NCBI GenBank assembly: GCA_000994805.1
Contig: LCEQ01000006.1
Location: forward strand, 1 to 35,511
DNA: 35,511 bases
Direction of reading: 5' to 3'
From: Candidatus Azambacteria bacterium GW2011_GWA2_42_9
GTDB lineage: Bacteria; Patescibacteriota; Minisyncoccia; UBA10092
In this document: positions 25,049 to 34,745 of the stretch, one piece after another
How the letters are laid out: every line of letters begins with the position of its first letter
Position numbering within the stretch: the stretch's first letter is position 1
Notes under the pieces: generated by a model
Databases searched by the model: none
What the model was told of the DNA's origin: nothing
The model's input: the letters and a program-made list of their open reading frames with translations, nothing else
Program-made: the position numbers and the translations under genes

Positions 25049-25714
25049 ATGAAATGGTTATCAGCTATTTTAGCGGCAATATCGGTTTTATTTAATAACG
25101 ACGCGCCGAAAGTTGAAACGCCGGCTGTTTTGAATTCAGCGATAATTGCCTACACCGACACTTATTATGTCCCGACGGTGGCTGATCCGGGCAATTTTCC
25201 TCGCGCCAAAACAATAAAACTAACCGTTTCCGTGCCGGCTCCGGTTCAGCAACCGACACCACCGCCGCCGACACCGCCAATATCTCCGCCTCCCGCTCCA
25301 CCACCTCCACCCTCGCCCCCTCCAGCTGGAGATCCGTATCTCGCACTTGTTGAACCGGTAACATCTTGGCTTAGGATGAACTTTACGCTGGCTGGAGATG
25401 GCTTTGAGACCCCGCAGCCGCGGGAATTTGGCGAAATTAAAATTGACCGCGAATATTGGAAAATTGAAGTCTTTTCTTATTGGGCTGTTGGTGTTACGCC
25501 GCTAAAGCCGCCTGTTGAAAATGATTACTTCAAGTTAGAGGTTTATGAAAAGGGGACAAACAAACTGATTTACACAATGAGATCCGGAAAAGAAGATTCT
25601 TTTCATAAATTCCAGGTTTTTAAAAAATCCGGAGAATATTATTTTAAAACTTATACCAAACCGATAATGACATATGAAATAAACCTGTTTGTTTCACCGA
25701 AAATCGCGCAATAA
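25049..25714 (+). CDS. Secreted/surface protein with Pro-rich linker
   Basis: N-terminal hydrophobic segment, 'PAPVQQPTPPPPTPPISPPPAPPPPPSPPPAG' linker, then a globular domain. Confidence 0.7.
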   Translation: MKWLSAILAAISVLFNNDAPKVETPAVLNSAIIAYTDTYYVPTVADPGNFPRAKTIKLTVSVPAPVQQPTPPPPTPPISPPPAPPPPPSPPPAGDPYLALVEPVTSWLRMNFTLAGDGFETPQPREFGEIKIDREYWKIEVFSYWAVGVTPLKPPVENDYFKLEVYEKGTNKLIYTMRSGKEDSFHKFQVFKKSGEYYFKTYTKPIMTYEINLFVSPKIAQ

Positions 25715-25793
25715 TTTTTGACGTGTAATAATGGGGGATAATAGATTTTAAGATTGATTATACGTCGGACAATATCCATTTTGCGACGTTATT

Positions 25794-26123
25794 TTATTTT
25801 ACGGGGCAAAGCACTTCGTTAATTTTATTTTCAATCGGCGTTTTAATAGAATCGGTTATTTTATTTAAAGCCTTGGCCGTTAAATCTCCGATGCTGATAT
25901 TATCTTTTATATTTTCGGCTAAATTTTTAATATTAACATTATTTAACAAGCCATTGTCCTGATTAATAAATTTTGGCAAGATATTTTCTAAAACGATTTT
26001 TGGGATATCGATACCGCCAGGAACTACTTCATTGCCCTTGATTGATATGGATTTTTCGGTATTAACAACAAAATACAGCGACAAAATCCCCAAAATTATT
26101 CCTAAAATTATAAGAGTTTTCAT
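25794..26123 (-). CDS. Hypothetical protein with N-terminal TM segment
   Basis: MKTLIILGIILGILSLYFVVN...; 109 aa. Confidence 0.65.
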   Translation of the reverse strand: MKTLIILGIILGILSLYFVVNTEKSISIKGNEVVPGGIDIPKIVLENILPKFINQDNGLLNNVNIKNLAENIKDNISIGDLTAKALNKITDSIKTPIENKINEVLCPVK

Positions 26124-26142
26124 TAATTTAGATTATATTTGT

Positions 26143-27360
26143 TTATAAAAGATAATCAAAGGGATTAATTGAGCCGCCGAGGGGTAAAGGACCAAACCAG
26201 CGGTTTTCAACGCGGAAAGTATTGGTAGAATAAACCGTAAAATGAAGATGAGGGCCGGTAACAAAACCGGTTGACCCCTCATAGCCAATAATCTGGCCTT
26301 GGCGCACTGATTGGCCTATGTTAACGGTTCTTTCCGAAAGATGGGTATAAAGCGTGGTTAAACCATTATTGTGCCTTACGGCCACCCATTTGCCATAAAC
26401 ATATTTGCCATTATCGCCCACCGCCGCCACAATTCCGTCAAGCGACGACATTATGGGAGCGCCGTAATAAGCGGCAATATCAACACCATTGTGAAACCTG
26501 TAAGCGTCGTTATAGAATCCGGTTACCGACGTCGGACCATAACCTTGGGTAATTCTGCCAAGTACCGGCCAAGCCAAAGCGCCGGGCCGCGGCTTTGGCA
26601 CTCCCCCAACCTCTCCTCTTAATTTATTTTCAAGTTCAAAAATATCTTTTTGAATTTCCGCTTGCCGAATTTGAATTTTTGATATTATTTTCTGATATTC
26701 AATCTCCTGATTCTTGGTTTCTTTAAGTAAATTATTTTTTTCTTGTTTTTGGTTTACCACCAGCCGGTTTTTAATTATCAGACTTCCCTTAAGTTCGCCA
26801 AGTTCGTTTTTTAAGCCATTTTCTTCTCTGACCAGCTCTTCGAGTTCGCCTTTAGCCTGAATCAATGATACGAGATTGTTGTAAAGTCCGCTTTGAAGAC
26901 CGATTAGATACTGATTCTCGCTTAAGAAGCTGGAAAATTTTTTACTTTTTAAAATCAGCGCCAACAGCCCCTCGTTATCGCTTCTTTCCAAAAATCTTAT
27001 AGTTTCGCCGATTGATGATTTGCGATTTTTTATTTCTTTCCCCTTTTCTTTTATCGCCCTTGAATGAAGATTGATATTTGATTCGGTTTTGGAAATTTTT
27101 GCCTGAGTAATTTTTAAATCGGTTTGAAGCCTTTTTATTTGATTGTCTATCGTGGCAATTTGATCTTTGAGGGTTTTTGCTTGATTTTGCTTACCGACAA
27201 GGGCTTCTTTATACTTAATTTCTTCCGCTTCTAATTTTTTTATTTCCTCTTCCTTCGCTTTTATTTGTTCGCGCAAAATATCATTTTCATCAGTTTGAGC
27301 GTAGAGGCTGCCAAATGGCAGCGCAAAAAATATAAAAATAATTAAAATTTTATATCGCAT
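26143..27360 (-). CDS. Murein hydrolase activator, coiled coil plus M23 peptidase domain (EnvC-like)
   Basis: Signal peptide, long coiled coil, 'FHNGVDIAAYYGAPIMSSLDGIVAAVG' and 'GPHLHFTVY'. Confidence 0.92.
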   Translation of the reverse strand: MRYKILIIFIFFALPFGSLYAQTDENDILREQIKAKEEEIKKLEAEEIKYKEALVGKQNQAKTLKDQIATIDNQIKRLQTDLKITQAKISKTESNINLHSRAIKEKGKEIKNRKSSIGETIRFLERSDNEGLLALILKSKKFSSFLSENQYLIGLQSGLYNNLVSLIQAKGELEELVREENGLKNELGELKGSLIIKNRLVVNQKQEKNNLLKETKNQEIEYQKIISKIQIRQAEIQKDIFELENKLRGEVGGVPKPRPGALAWPVLGRITQGYGPTSVTGFYNDAYRFHNGVDIAAYYGAPIMSSLDGIVAAVGDNGKYVYGKWVAVRHNNGLTTLYTHLSERTVNIGQSVRQGQIIGYEGSTGFVTGPHLHFTVYSTNTFRVENRWFGPLPLGGSINPFDYLL

Positions 27361-28852
27361 TTAATTTTTTTAAAGCGGCTTCTATTCTTTCAATTGTTCT
27401 TTTTTTTCCTAATATTTCCATGATTTCAAACGGGCCAGGAGACGCTTCAAGGCCGGTTAAAGCGGTTCTGAGGGGCCACAACAATCTTCCCTTATCTTTG
27501 TTTTTGGCTCTTTCGGCTTCTTTTAATAAAGAACTTTCTAAATTTTCGCGATTGAAATCCAATTCGTTGATTTTTAACAGGGACTCACGTGAAATTTTTA
27601 AAGAAGCAATAGCGTCTTTAAATAACATATCCCGCCAGATTAGAAGTTCGGGTTTATAACTTGGAATTTTGAAAAAATAAACCGTTCTCTCCCCCATTTC
27701 ACCCAGTTTTTTAAGGCGTGGCTGTTCCAGCGCTATTATTTTTTTTAAATATTCGATATCATCCCCCGCCCGTAAACCGTCTCTTTCAAGAAAGGGATTG
27801 ATTCTTTTTACTAATTCATCTAAAGAAAGGTTTCTTATATAATGACCGTTAAGCCAATCCAATTTTTCAATATTAAAAACGGCGCCGCTTTTTTGCACTT
27901 TGGTTAAATCAAACTTTTTTATTAATCCCTTTAAACTAAAAAATTCTTCATTGGCGCCGGCGTTCCATCCCAAAAGCGCTAAAAAATTAATGAGCGTCTC
28001 GGGAAGATACCCCATTTCGCGGTAATCCATGACTGAAGTGGCGCCATGACGCTTTGAAAGCTTTGACCTGTCCGGAGCCAAAATCAAAGGAAGGTGGGCA
28101 TATTCCGGCATTGGTAAATCCAGATTTTTTTGAATTAAAATTTGTTTGGGCGTGTTTGAAATATGTTCCTCCCCTCTTATGACATGGCTTATTTTCATTA
28201 AATAATCGTCAACAACCACCGCGAAGTTATAAAGCGGCAAAAAATTACCGGCCGAAGCCGCTTTGGCCAAACTGAAATCGCCGCCCAAAGTATTGGAATT
28301 AAAACAAACTTTGCCGCGGATTAAATCATCAAAGCAAATTTCCTCATCAAAAGGAATTTTAAAGCGGATAATGGCATTTTCCTGTCCGCTGTTAGAGACG
28401 GCTTTGTTAAGCCGTCTCTCGGCGTCTTTCCGAGGTAATTTTCTGAATTCGCAAATATGGGCCGGATTTTTTTTAGCAGCAACCTGCTCTTTATATTCCT
28501 TATCAAGGAATTCTTTGCTGTGAAAACAATAAAACGCCTTTCCGTCGTCAATAAGTTTGTTTAAATATCCGTTATACAAATTCAGCCGCTCGCTTTGACG
28601 GTAAAATTCATCCCAGTTTAAACCCAGCCATTTAATGCTTTCCAAAATATCTTTTTCGTATTCCGGCCTTGAACGCTCTAAATCCGTGTCTTCAATGCGT
28701 AAAATAAATTTTCCGCCGTTTACTTTGGCAAATAAAAAATTAAAAAGGGCCGTTCTGGCGCCGCCAATATGAAATAGGCCGGTGGGACTCGGCGCAAACC
28801 GGGTTCTGATTTCTTCTTGTTTTCCGCCAAAGAATGATTTTAGAAAACTCAT
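27350..28852 (-). CDS. gltX: Glutamate--tRNA ligase
   Basis: 'RTRFAPSPTGLFHIGGARTALFNFLFA', 'ILRIEDTDLERSRPEYEKDI', 'LSKRHGATSV'. Confidence 0.95.
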   Translation of the reverse strand: MSFLKSFFGGKQEEIRTRFAPSPTGLFHIGGARTALFNFLFAKVNGGKFILRIEDTDLERSRPEYEKDILESIKWLGLNWDEFYRQSERLNLYNGYLNKLIDDGKAFYCFHSKEFLDKEYKEQVAAKKNPAHICEFRKLPRKDAERRLNKAVSNSGQENAIIRFKIPFDEEICFDDLIRGKVCFNSNTLGGDFSLAKAASAGNFLPLYNFAVVVDDYLMKISHVIRGEEHISNTPKQILIQKNLDLPMPEYAHLPLILAPDRSKLSKRHGATSVMDYREMGYLPETLINFLALLGWNAGANEEFFSLKGLIKKFDLTKVQKSGAVFNIEKLDWLNGHYIRNLSLDELVKRINPFLERDGLRAGDDIEYLKKIIALEQPRLKKLGEMGERTVYFFKIPSYKPELLIWRDMLFKDAIASLKISRESLLKINELDFNRENLESSLLKEAERAKNKDKGRLLWPLRTALTGLEASPGPFEIMEILGKKRTIERIEAALKKLNAI

Positions 28853-28858
28853 ACGTTC

Positions 28859-29998
28859 TTACTTCGGAATTAAATTTAAAAGCGCTTGGGCAATAAGCTT
28901 TGCTGCTTCAGGCGTTGAAAATTTTTTTGCTTTTTCTTCCATGGATTTCTTTTTTTCCGGATTATTCAATATAGAATTAATCACTGACAATAATAAATTC
29001 GGAGTCAAATTGGCTTCTTCAATGACTTCGGCCCGGCCATTTTCCGCAAACACGTAAGCATTGCGGCGATTATGGTCAGCGGCTGAATCGGTGATGGGAA
29101 TTAAAATACTGGCCTTTCCGCTGGCCGCAATTTCAAAAATGGTTCCGGCTCCGCTTCTTGAAATAATTAAATCGGCGGAATGCATTGCGGCTACATATTC
29201 CGGTTCCACCAAAAAATTAACAGGGTGATAAGCCACAACCAATTCGCCCAATAAGCCTTTCAAAACCACCTTGGATTCATTAAAAACGGCATCATAATTT
29301 TCACTTCCGGTTTGATGGATAACCTCGGCTGATTCCAATATGCTCGGCAGAATATCTAAAATAATATCGTTTATTTTTAAGGCCCCTTGAGATCCTCCGA
29401 GGACAAAAATAACGGGCTTGTTGGTCTTTAATCCCAATATGGCGCGTTCTTTTTCTGAATCTGTCGGCCTAAAAAACGATTCTCTTACGGCTTCGCCGGA
29501 ATAATAGGTCTTGCTTTTGGGAAAATAATTTGCTGCTTCGTTAAATGACACAGCGACTAAAGTCGCGAAACGGGCCAACAATTTATTGGCCAAACCCGGA
29601 ACGCTGTCCGAGTCGTGGATTATAATAGGAATCCTATAAAGCCAGCCGGCGAAAACCGCGGCCGCGCTGCCGTAACCGCCTTTGCTAAAAATTACATCCG
29701 GCATTATGAGCCAAACTTCCCATAATGCCTGAAAAACGCCGATTAGTATTTTGAATAAGTCAATAAAATTTTTAAGAGATACGTAACGGCGCCATTTTCC
29801 GGTTACTAATATTTTGTAATGAAAATTAATTTCTTCCCGCTTAAAACTGCTCTCTAAAAACGGCACGGGACCGAGATAATAAATTTCCGGTTCGCCCAGA
29901 TTCTGGAGCTGGGAAAGTTCATTGATTTTTCTTGAAACCGCTATTAAGGGAAATAAATGCCCTCCCGTGCCGCCGCCAGTTAAAATAATTCTAATCAT
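28859..29998 (-). CDS. murG: UDP-GlcNAc transferase MurG
   Basis: 'ILTGGGTGGHLFPLIAVSRKI', 'VLGGSQGALKINDI', 'ISRSGAGTIFEIAASGKASILIPI'. Confidence 0.95.
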   Translation of the reverse strand: MIRIILTGGGTGGHLFPLIAVSRKINELSQLQNLGEPEIYYLGPVPFLESSFKREEINFHYKILVTGKWRRYVSLKNFIDLFKILIGVFQALWEVWLIMPDVIFSKGGYGSAAAVFAGWLYRIPIIIHDSDSVPGLANKLLARFATLVAVSFNEAANYFPKSKTYYSGEAVRESFFRPTDSEKERAILGLKTNKPVIFVLGGSQGALKINDIILDILPSILESAEVIHQTGSENYDAVFNESKVVLKGLLGELVVAYHPVNFLVEPEYVAAMHSADLIISRSGAGTIFEIAASGKASILIPITDSAADHNRRNAYVFAENGRAEVIEEANLTPNLLLSVINSILNNPEKKKSMEEKAKKFSTPEAAKLIAQALLNLIPK

Positions 29999-31098
29999 AC
30001 GTATTTTGATATATTAGCGATAATCCCGGCTCCCGCAAGGTTGATGACTAAGCCGGAACTGCCATAGCTCATAAAAGGCAAAGGAACGCCGGTTAAAGGA
30101 ATCAATCCGGAAATGGCCGCTATATTAATAAAACTTTGAATCAAAATCCAAGAGGTTATGCCGACGGCAAGAAATTTAGAAAAATTATCATGGCTTCTCA
30201 TGGCAATTCTATAACCCAGAATCGCAAATAATAAATATAAAAATAAAGAAAAACTTATACCAATAAGTCCCATTTTCTCGCCTAAAACGGCAAAAATTGA
30301 ATCGCCGATCGGTTCCGGAAGATAAGCCGAACTTAAGGTTTTATTTATTCCAATGCCGGCAAGCCCGCCGATGCCGATGGATGAAAGCGCTTGATTAATT
30401 TGATAGCCGGCGCCGGAAGGATCGCGCTCGGCATTAAGAAAAACATGGAATCGCTGCGCGGCGTAAGGCTTTAAAAAAATAAAAAAAGAAAACGTGACAA
30501 TGCCGATTAAAGCCACTAAAATCAAATGACTGATTCTACCGCCAGCTGTGAAATAAACGATGCTCCCCGAAAAAGCAATGATGGCAAATGTTCCCAAATT
30601 CGGCTGCATCAAAAGCAAAATGCCGATAACGCTGATAATAATAACAAAGGGCAGAAAACCGCTGTTCAGTTTTTTTAAGTCCTTTTGCCGCGATTCAAGC
30701 CATGAGGCCAGATAAATCAAAAATGATAATTTTAAAATTTCGCTCGGTTGAAAATTTAAAGGACCGATTTGCAGCCATCTGGCCGAACCGCTGTGGGATA
30801 AACCGAGCTGGGGCATAAAAACCAATGTCAAAAGACCTATAGAAAATACTAGGAAGAAAACGCTGTATTTTTTAAGAAGTCCTAACGGGAAACTCAAGGC
30901 TACAAAAAAACCCGCAATGCCGATTAAAACTCCTTTTAAAAATTGCTCCTTTAAATAATAAGCCGGATCGTTAAACTTCTTTTCTCCGGCTATAAACGAA
31001 GCTGAAGAGAGCACAAAAAGACCAAAAATTAAAAGCAGGCCGATAACCGCCAAAAACCATGAGTCCGCTTTTTTATTCTTCAGAATTTTTATTTTCAT
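29995..31098 (-). CDS. ftsW: Cell division protein FtsW (SEDS family)
   Basis: 'GSARWLQIGPLNFQPSEILKLSFLIYLA', 'AAQRFHVFLNAERDPSGAGYQINQALSSIGIGGLAGIG', 'PLTGVPLPFMSYGSSGLVINLAG'. Confidence 0.93.
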   Translation of the reverse strand: MKIKILKNKKADSWFLAVIGLLLIFGLFVLSSASFIAGEKKFNDPAYYLKEQFLKGVLIGIAGFFVALSFPLGLLKKYSVFFLVFSIGLLTLVFMPQLGLSHSGSARWLQIGPLNFQPSEILKLSFLIYLASWLESRQKDLKKLNSGFLPFVIIISVIGILLLMQPNLGTFAIIAFSGSIVYFTAGGRISHLILVALIGIVTFSFFIFLKPYAAQRFHVFLNAERDPSGAGYQINQALSSIGIGGLAGIGINKTLSSAYLPEPIGDSIFAVLGEKMGLIGISFSLFLYLLFAILGYRIAMRSHDNFSKFLAVGITSWILIQSFINIAAISGLIPLTGVPLPFMSYGSSGLVINLAGAGIIANISKYV

Positions 31099-32690
31099 AA
31101 TAATTCTCCCAAGCCATGATTCTGGATTTTACCTTCCGATAAGGCCAATTGGCCGTTAATAATAACCGAATGAATCCCCCGCGAATACTGAAAAGGATTG
31201 TCAAAAGTAGCCATATCCTTTACGGTCTCCGGATTAAATATGGCGATATCCGCGAAATAACCATCTTTAATAATCCCGCGATGTTTTAAGCCGATTTTCA
31301 AAGCCGGAAGAGCCGTCATTTTTTTGATTGCCTCTTCAAAGCTTAGGATATTTTTCTCGCGAACGTAATGGCTTAATATTCTGGTAAAACAGCCAAAAGA
31401 TCGCGGATGCGACAAATAACCGCTTTTAGAGTCTTCCAAATTAAAAGCGGCGCCATCGGAGGCAATAATGGAAAGGTTGCTTTTTAGCGCTTCGGTTAGA
31501 TTTTCTTCCGATAAAGAAGGCCAAAAAACAATAAGTTTGCCTTCGGCCGCGAGTAAAAGATTAATCATGGTTTCTAAAATGCCAGTTCCCTGATTTTTGG
31601 CGATAAATTCAAGGGTCTTGCCAATAAACGTCTTATCGATATCGCCCGAAGCGATAATAATATTCCTAAACTCGCCTTCCCTATCCCCCATTTCTTCAAC
31701 AACCCGTTTTTTTAATTCCGGGTTTTTCAAATTTTCCAAAAGTTTCATCCGGCCGCCGACCGCAACGAAGTCCGGCAATAAGGTGTAAAAAACCGTGGCC
31801 GTGGAAGTGTACGGATAAACGTCAAAATTTACATTAAGACCTTCGGCCGCCGCTTTATGAATTTCTTCCAGGCCTTTTTTAAATATAGGCCAATTATTTT
31901 GGCCGACGGCCTTAAAATGGGAAATCTCAAGATTGGCTTTGGTTTTTTTTGAAACCTCAATCGCCTCAACAACGCTTTCGTAAAGCTTGCTTCCCTCGTC
32001 TCTTAAATGGGCGCTGTAAATTTTTTCTTGTTTTCCGCCAAAGGCGGATCCGCCTTTGGCGGATAAAGTTGAAACAAGTGTTGCGATTTCTTCGGCCGAA
32101 GCCATTTTGGCATGGGAATAACCCAGGCCCGTTGAAAAACCCATCGCCCCCTGGCTTAAAGCGGTTTCAAGCAAATGCTTTGCCTGGCTTAATTCGCCAT
32201 CAGTTAAATCCCTGAATTCGTCTTTTACAATACTGCGGCGCAAGGTGGCATGCCCGATTAAAGTGCCAAAATTCAAAAGAAATTTCTTTTTCCTTACTTC
32301 ATCAAAAAATTCGGAAAGAGAAAGCCAGTTAACATTTATTTGTTTTATATCGGCCCATTTTTGGATTGCCGCGATAACGTTGCCGGTGGTAAGCGGCGCT
32401 AAAGATGAACCGCAATTGCCGCCAATAACGGTGGTTACTCCTTGATACAAGTAACTTTCTAAATCGGGATGGCTGAATAAAGTCCAATGCCTGTCGGAAG
32501 CGTTGTTAATATCAATAAATCCCGGTGCGACATGACAGCCGGCCGCGTCAATCACGGTCTCGGCCGAAGGATTGCCTAAAAAACCGATTCTTTCAATCTT
32601 CCCGTTTTTAACCGCCACATCGGCGTGAAAAGCGGGCGTTCCCACGCCATCAATAATTGTCCCGTTTTTGATAAGGATATCTAATGCCAT
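31095..32690 (-). CDS. D-aminoacylase/N-acyl-D-amino-acid deacylase-like amidohydrolase
   Basis: 'LIKNGTIIDGVGTPAFHADVAVKNGKIERIG', 'HVAPGFIDINNASD', 'GVTTVIGGNCGSSLAPL', 'YSAHLRDEG', 'EISHFKA', 'IIASDGAAF'. Confidence 0.88.
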   Translation of the reverse strand: MALDILIKNGTIIDGVGTPAFHADVAVKNGKIERIGFLGNPSAETVIDAAGCHVAPGFIDINNASDRHWTLFSHPDLESYLYQGVTTVIGGNCGSSLAPLTTGNVIAAIQKWADIKQINVNWLSLSEFFDEVRKKKFLLNFGTLIGHATLRRSIVKDEFRDLTDGELSQAKHLLETALSQGAMGFSTGLGYSHAKMASAEEIATLVSTLSAKGGSAFGGKQEKIYSAHLRDEGSKLYESVVEAIEVSKKTKANLEISHFKAVGQNNWPIFKKGLEEIHKAAAEGLNVNFDVYPYTSTATVFYTLLPDFVAVGGRMKLLENLKNPELKKRVVEEMGDREGEFRNIIIASGDIDKTFIGKTLEFIAKNQGTGILETMINLLLAAEGKLIVFWPSLSEENLTEALKSNLSIIASDGAAFNLEDSKSGYLSHPRSFGCFTRILSHYVREKNILSFEEAIKKMTALPALKIGLKHRGIIKDGYFADIAIFNPETVKDMATFDNPFQYSRGIHSVIINGQLALSEGKIQNHGLGELL

Positions 32691-32716
32691 TACTTATATT
32701 ATACAACGAAAGATAA

Positions 32717-32756
32717 AAACAAAAAAACAACTGCCCCGTTGGAAGGGGCAGGCCCT
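32717..32756 (-). terminator. Rho-independent terminator (minus strand)
   Basis: Minus strand CTGCCCC-TTCCAAC-GGGGCAG followed by TTGTTTTTTTGTTTTT. Confidence 0.75.
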
Positions 32757-32855
32757 TTGAATTGGGCGGAGTGTTAAATTGGTGTGCGCCAAAATGCGCA
32801 CGACCTGTAAGCTATTTTAATTATAGCTGATTTTAACCAGCATGTCAAATAAAAT

Positions 32856-33767
32856 TTATTTTCCCAAAAGGCCGATGATGAGGCCGATGGTTGCAGAAAC
32901 GGCGGAAATAATCCAAAAACGCATTGTGACTTTGGTTTCGGGCCAGCCAAGCGCTTCAAAATGATGATGGATGGGTGTTGAAAGAAATATCTTTTTGCCG
33001 CGGAATTTTTTTGACAGCGTCTGGACAATCACCGAACCGGATTCAAAAACCAAAATAAAAGCGATTAAAGGTAAAAGCAGCGCAGAAATAACGCTGGTAA
33101 AAGCCGTCAAATCATAATGTCCCTGAGTAAATGCTAAGGCCCCCAAAGCGGCAAAAGCGAATAAAAGCACCCCGCCGGCTAAACCGTCCAAGCCGTCCGT
33201 TTCATTAGTGGAAAAAGCCGTGGAAACAATTATAAAAATAAAAATAGGGATGTACCATAATCCAACGCTGAAACTGCCTAAAAAGGGAATATAAAATATA
33301 TCCCAGCCGAGTTTAAAATAAAACCAATAAGCGCCTATAGCCGCTACTATCGTATAAAGTAAAATTTTTTGTTTTACTGAAAGTCCCCCGCTCTTAGGGC
33401 CGATTTTAAAAACTCCAAGTAAATCATCGGCAAAACCCAAAATCGCGGAAAACACCAAAGCGCCTAAAGGTAAAAACGTTTGAGATCGGCTTAAAAAATT
33501 AAGCTGGCTGAAAACACCGTCAAAAAAAAGAGAGAGAAGCCAAAAGGCAACCGCCAATATAAGAGTTGTCCCCCAGATTAAAATACCGCCCATTGTCGGG
33601 GTGCCCTCCTTCACGCCATGAATCTTGGCAAAAATCGGAGCGCCTTCGGCTCTAATTTGTTTTCCCAATCGGTATTTGAAAAGAAAATGCGTCAAAAGAG
33701 GCGTTGCGGAGAATGCAACAATAAATGATATAGAAGTTAAAATTAAAAGACGTGCGACCTCTGACAT
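32856..33767 (-). CDS. mraY: Phospho-N-acetylmuramoyl-pentapeptide-transferase
   Basis: 'HGVKEGTPTMGGILIW', 'NETDGLDGLAGG', 'TPIHHHFEALGWPETKVTMRFWII'. Confidence 0.95.
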   Translation of the reverse strand: MSEVARLLILTSISFIVAFSATPLLTHFLFKYRLGKQIRAEGAPIFAKIHGVKEGTPTMGGILIWGTTLILAVAFWLLSLFFDGVFSQLNFLSRSQTFLPLGALVFSAILGFADDLLGVFKIGPKSGGLSVKQKILLYTIVAAIGAYWFYFKLGWDIFYIPFLGSFSVGLWYIPIFIFIIVSTAFSTNETDGLDGLAGGVLLFAFAALGALAFTQGHYDLTAFTSVISALLLPLIAFILVFESGSVIVQTLSKKFRGKKIFLSTPIHHHFEALGWPETKVTMRFWIISAVSATIGLIIGLLGK

Positions 33768-33768
33768 T

Positions 33769-34731
33769 TTAATTCCAAATATACGCTTCCTTGAGCCATT
33801 GAATTAATTTTTCTGATTCTAAAAACCGATCGGGCGACCCTAAAACAATAGTAATAATTTCATTTTTATCGCCAAAACTCATTCCGGAAATTAAAAGAGC
33901 TAAAGAACCTCCGGCCTCTCCGGTATATCCGGTTTTACCGGCCACCACTTCGCTTACTCTTCCGAGAAGTTCGTTGGTATTTTTAAGCCGGTGTTCAATA
34001 TTGCCGTCAGAAGAATAAACAATCATGTTTTTTGTTTTTAAAATTTCAAAAATTTCAGAATGAGTGTTTATAAGATAACTGAAAATTTTAAAAACATCAA
34101 GAGCCGAGGAATAATTATTTTCCTCATCAAGGCCGTCGGGATTAGTAAAATGCGTGTTTAAAAGCCCCAACTCTTTAGCTTTTTTATTCATAAGGGAAAT
34201 AAAATCGGGATTTTTATCCGCTAAAGCTACCGCGGCATCGTTTGAAGAATCTATAAGCATAATGCTAAAAAGAGAGCGGACGGTTATTTCCTCAGAGGGT
34301 CTCAAGTCCCCTTTTGAACCTTCGCGTTTTACGGCTGACAATGGGACCTTGATAACCATCGTAGGCTGATAGTTTTCCAAAACGACAATAGCGGTCATAA
34401 GCTTGGTAAGAGACGCCACCGGCCGCCTGATTTCCATATTTTTATTGTAATAAACTCTTCCGCCGTCGGCCCGCATAGCCAAAGCTGCTTCGGCCCCAAG
34501 TTCCAACGCCGGAGCCGACCAGTTGCGCCGCGGCAAAGTATTTTCGCTGTCGCCAAAAACAACAAAAGTCGGCGGCACAAAATTCATTAAAGCCGCCGGC
34601 CCGTCTTTTAATTTATAGTCGCTATTATTTTGAATTGGTAATCCGTTTTTAGCAGAACCAAAAATCCAAACAAAAAAAATAACGGTAAAAATCAAGGATA
34701 TTTTCAAATAAAATTTTTTATTCCCATCCAT
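33769..34731 (-). CDS. D-alanyl-D-alanine carboxypeptidase (S11/PBP5-like)
   Basis: SxxK 'VASLTKLMTA', SxN 'IDSSNDAAVALA', KTG 'VAGKTGYTGEAGGSLA'. Confidence 0.92.
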   Translation of the reverse strand: MDGNKKFYLKISLIFTVIFFVWIFGSAKNGLPIQNNSDYKLKDGPAALMNFVPPTFVVFGDSENTLPRRNWSAPALELGAEAALAMRADGGRVYYNKNMEIRRPVASLTKLMTAIVVLENYQPTMVIKVPLSAVKREGSKGDLRPSEEITVRSLFSIMLIDSSNDAAVALADKNPDFISLMNKKAKELGLLNTHFTNPDGLDEENNYSSALDVFKIFSYLINTHSEIFEILKTKNMIVYSSDGNIEHRLKNTNELLGRVSEVVAGKTGYTGEAGGSLALLISGMSFGDKNEIITIVLGSPDRFLESEKLIQWLKEAYIWN

Positions 34732-34745
34732 AATGGTTCTTATCT

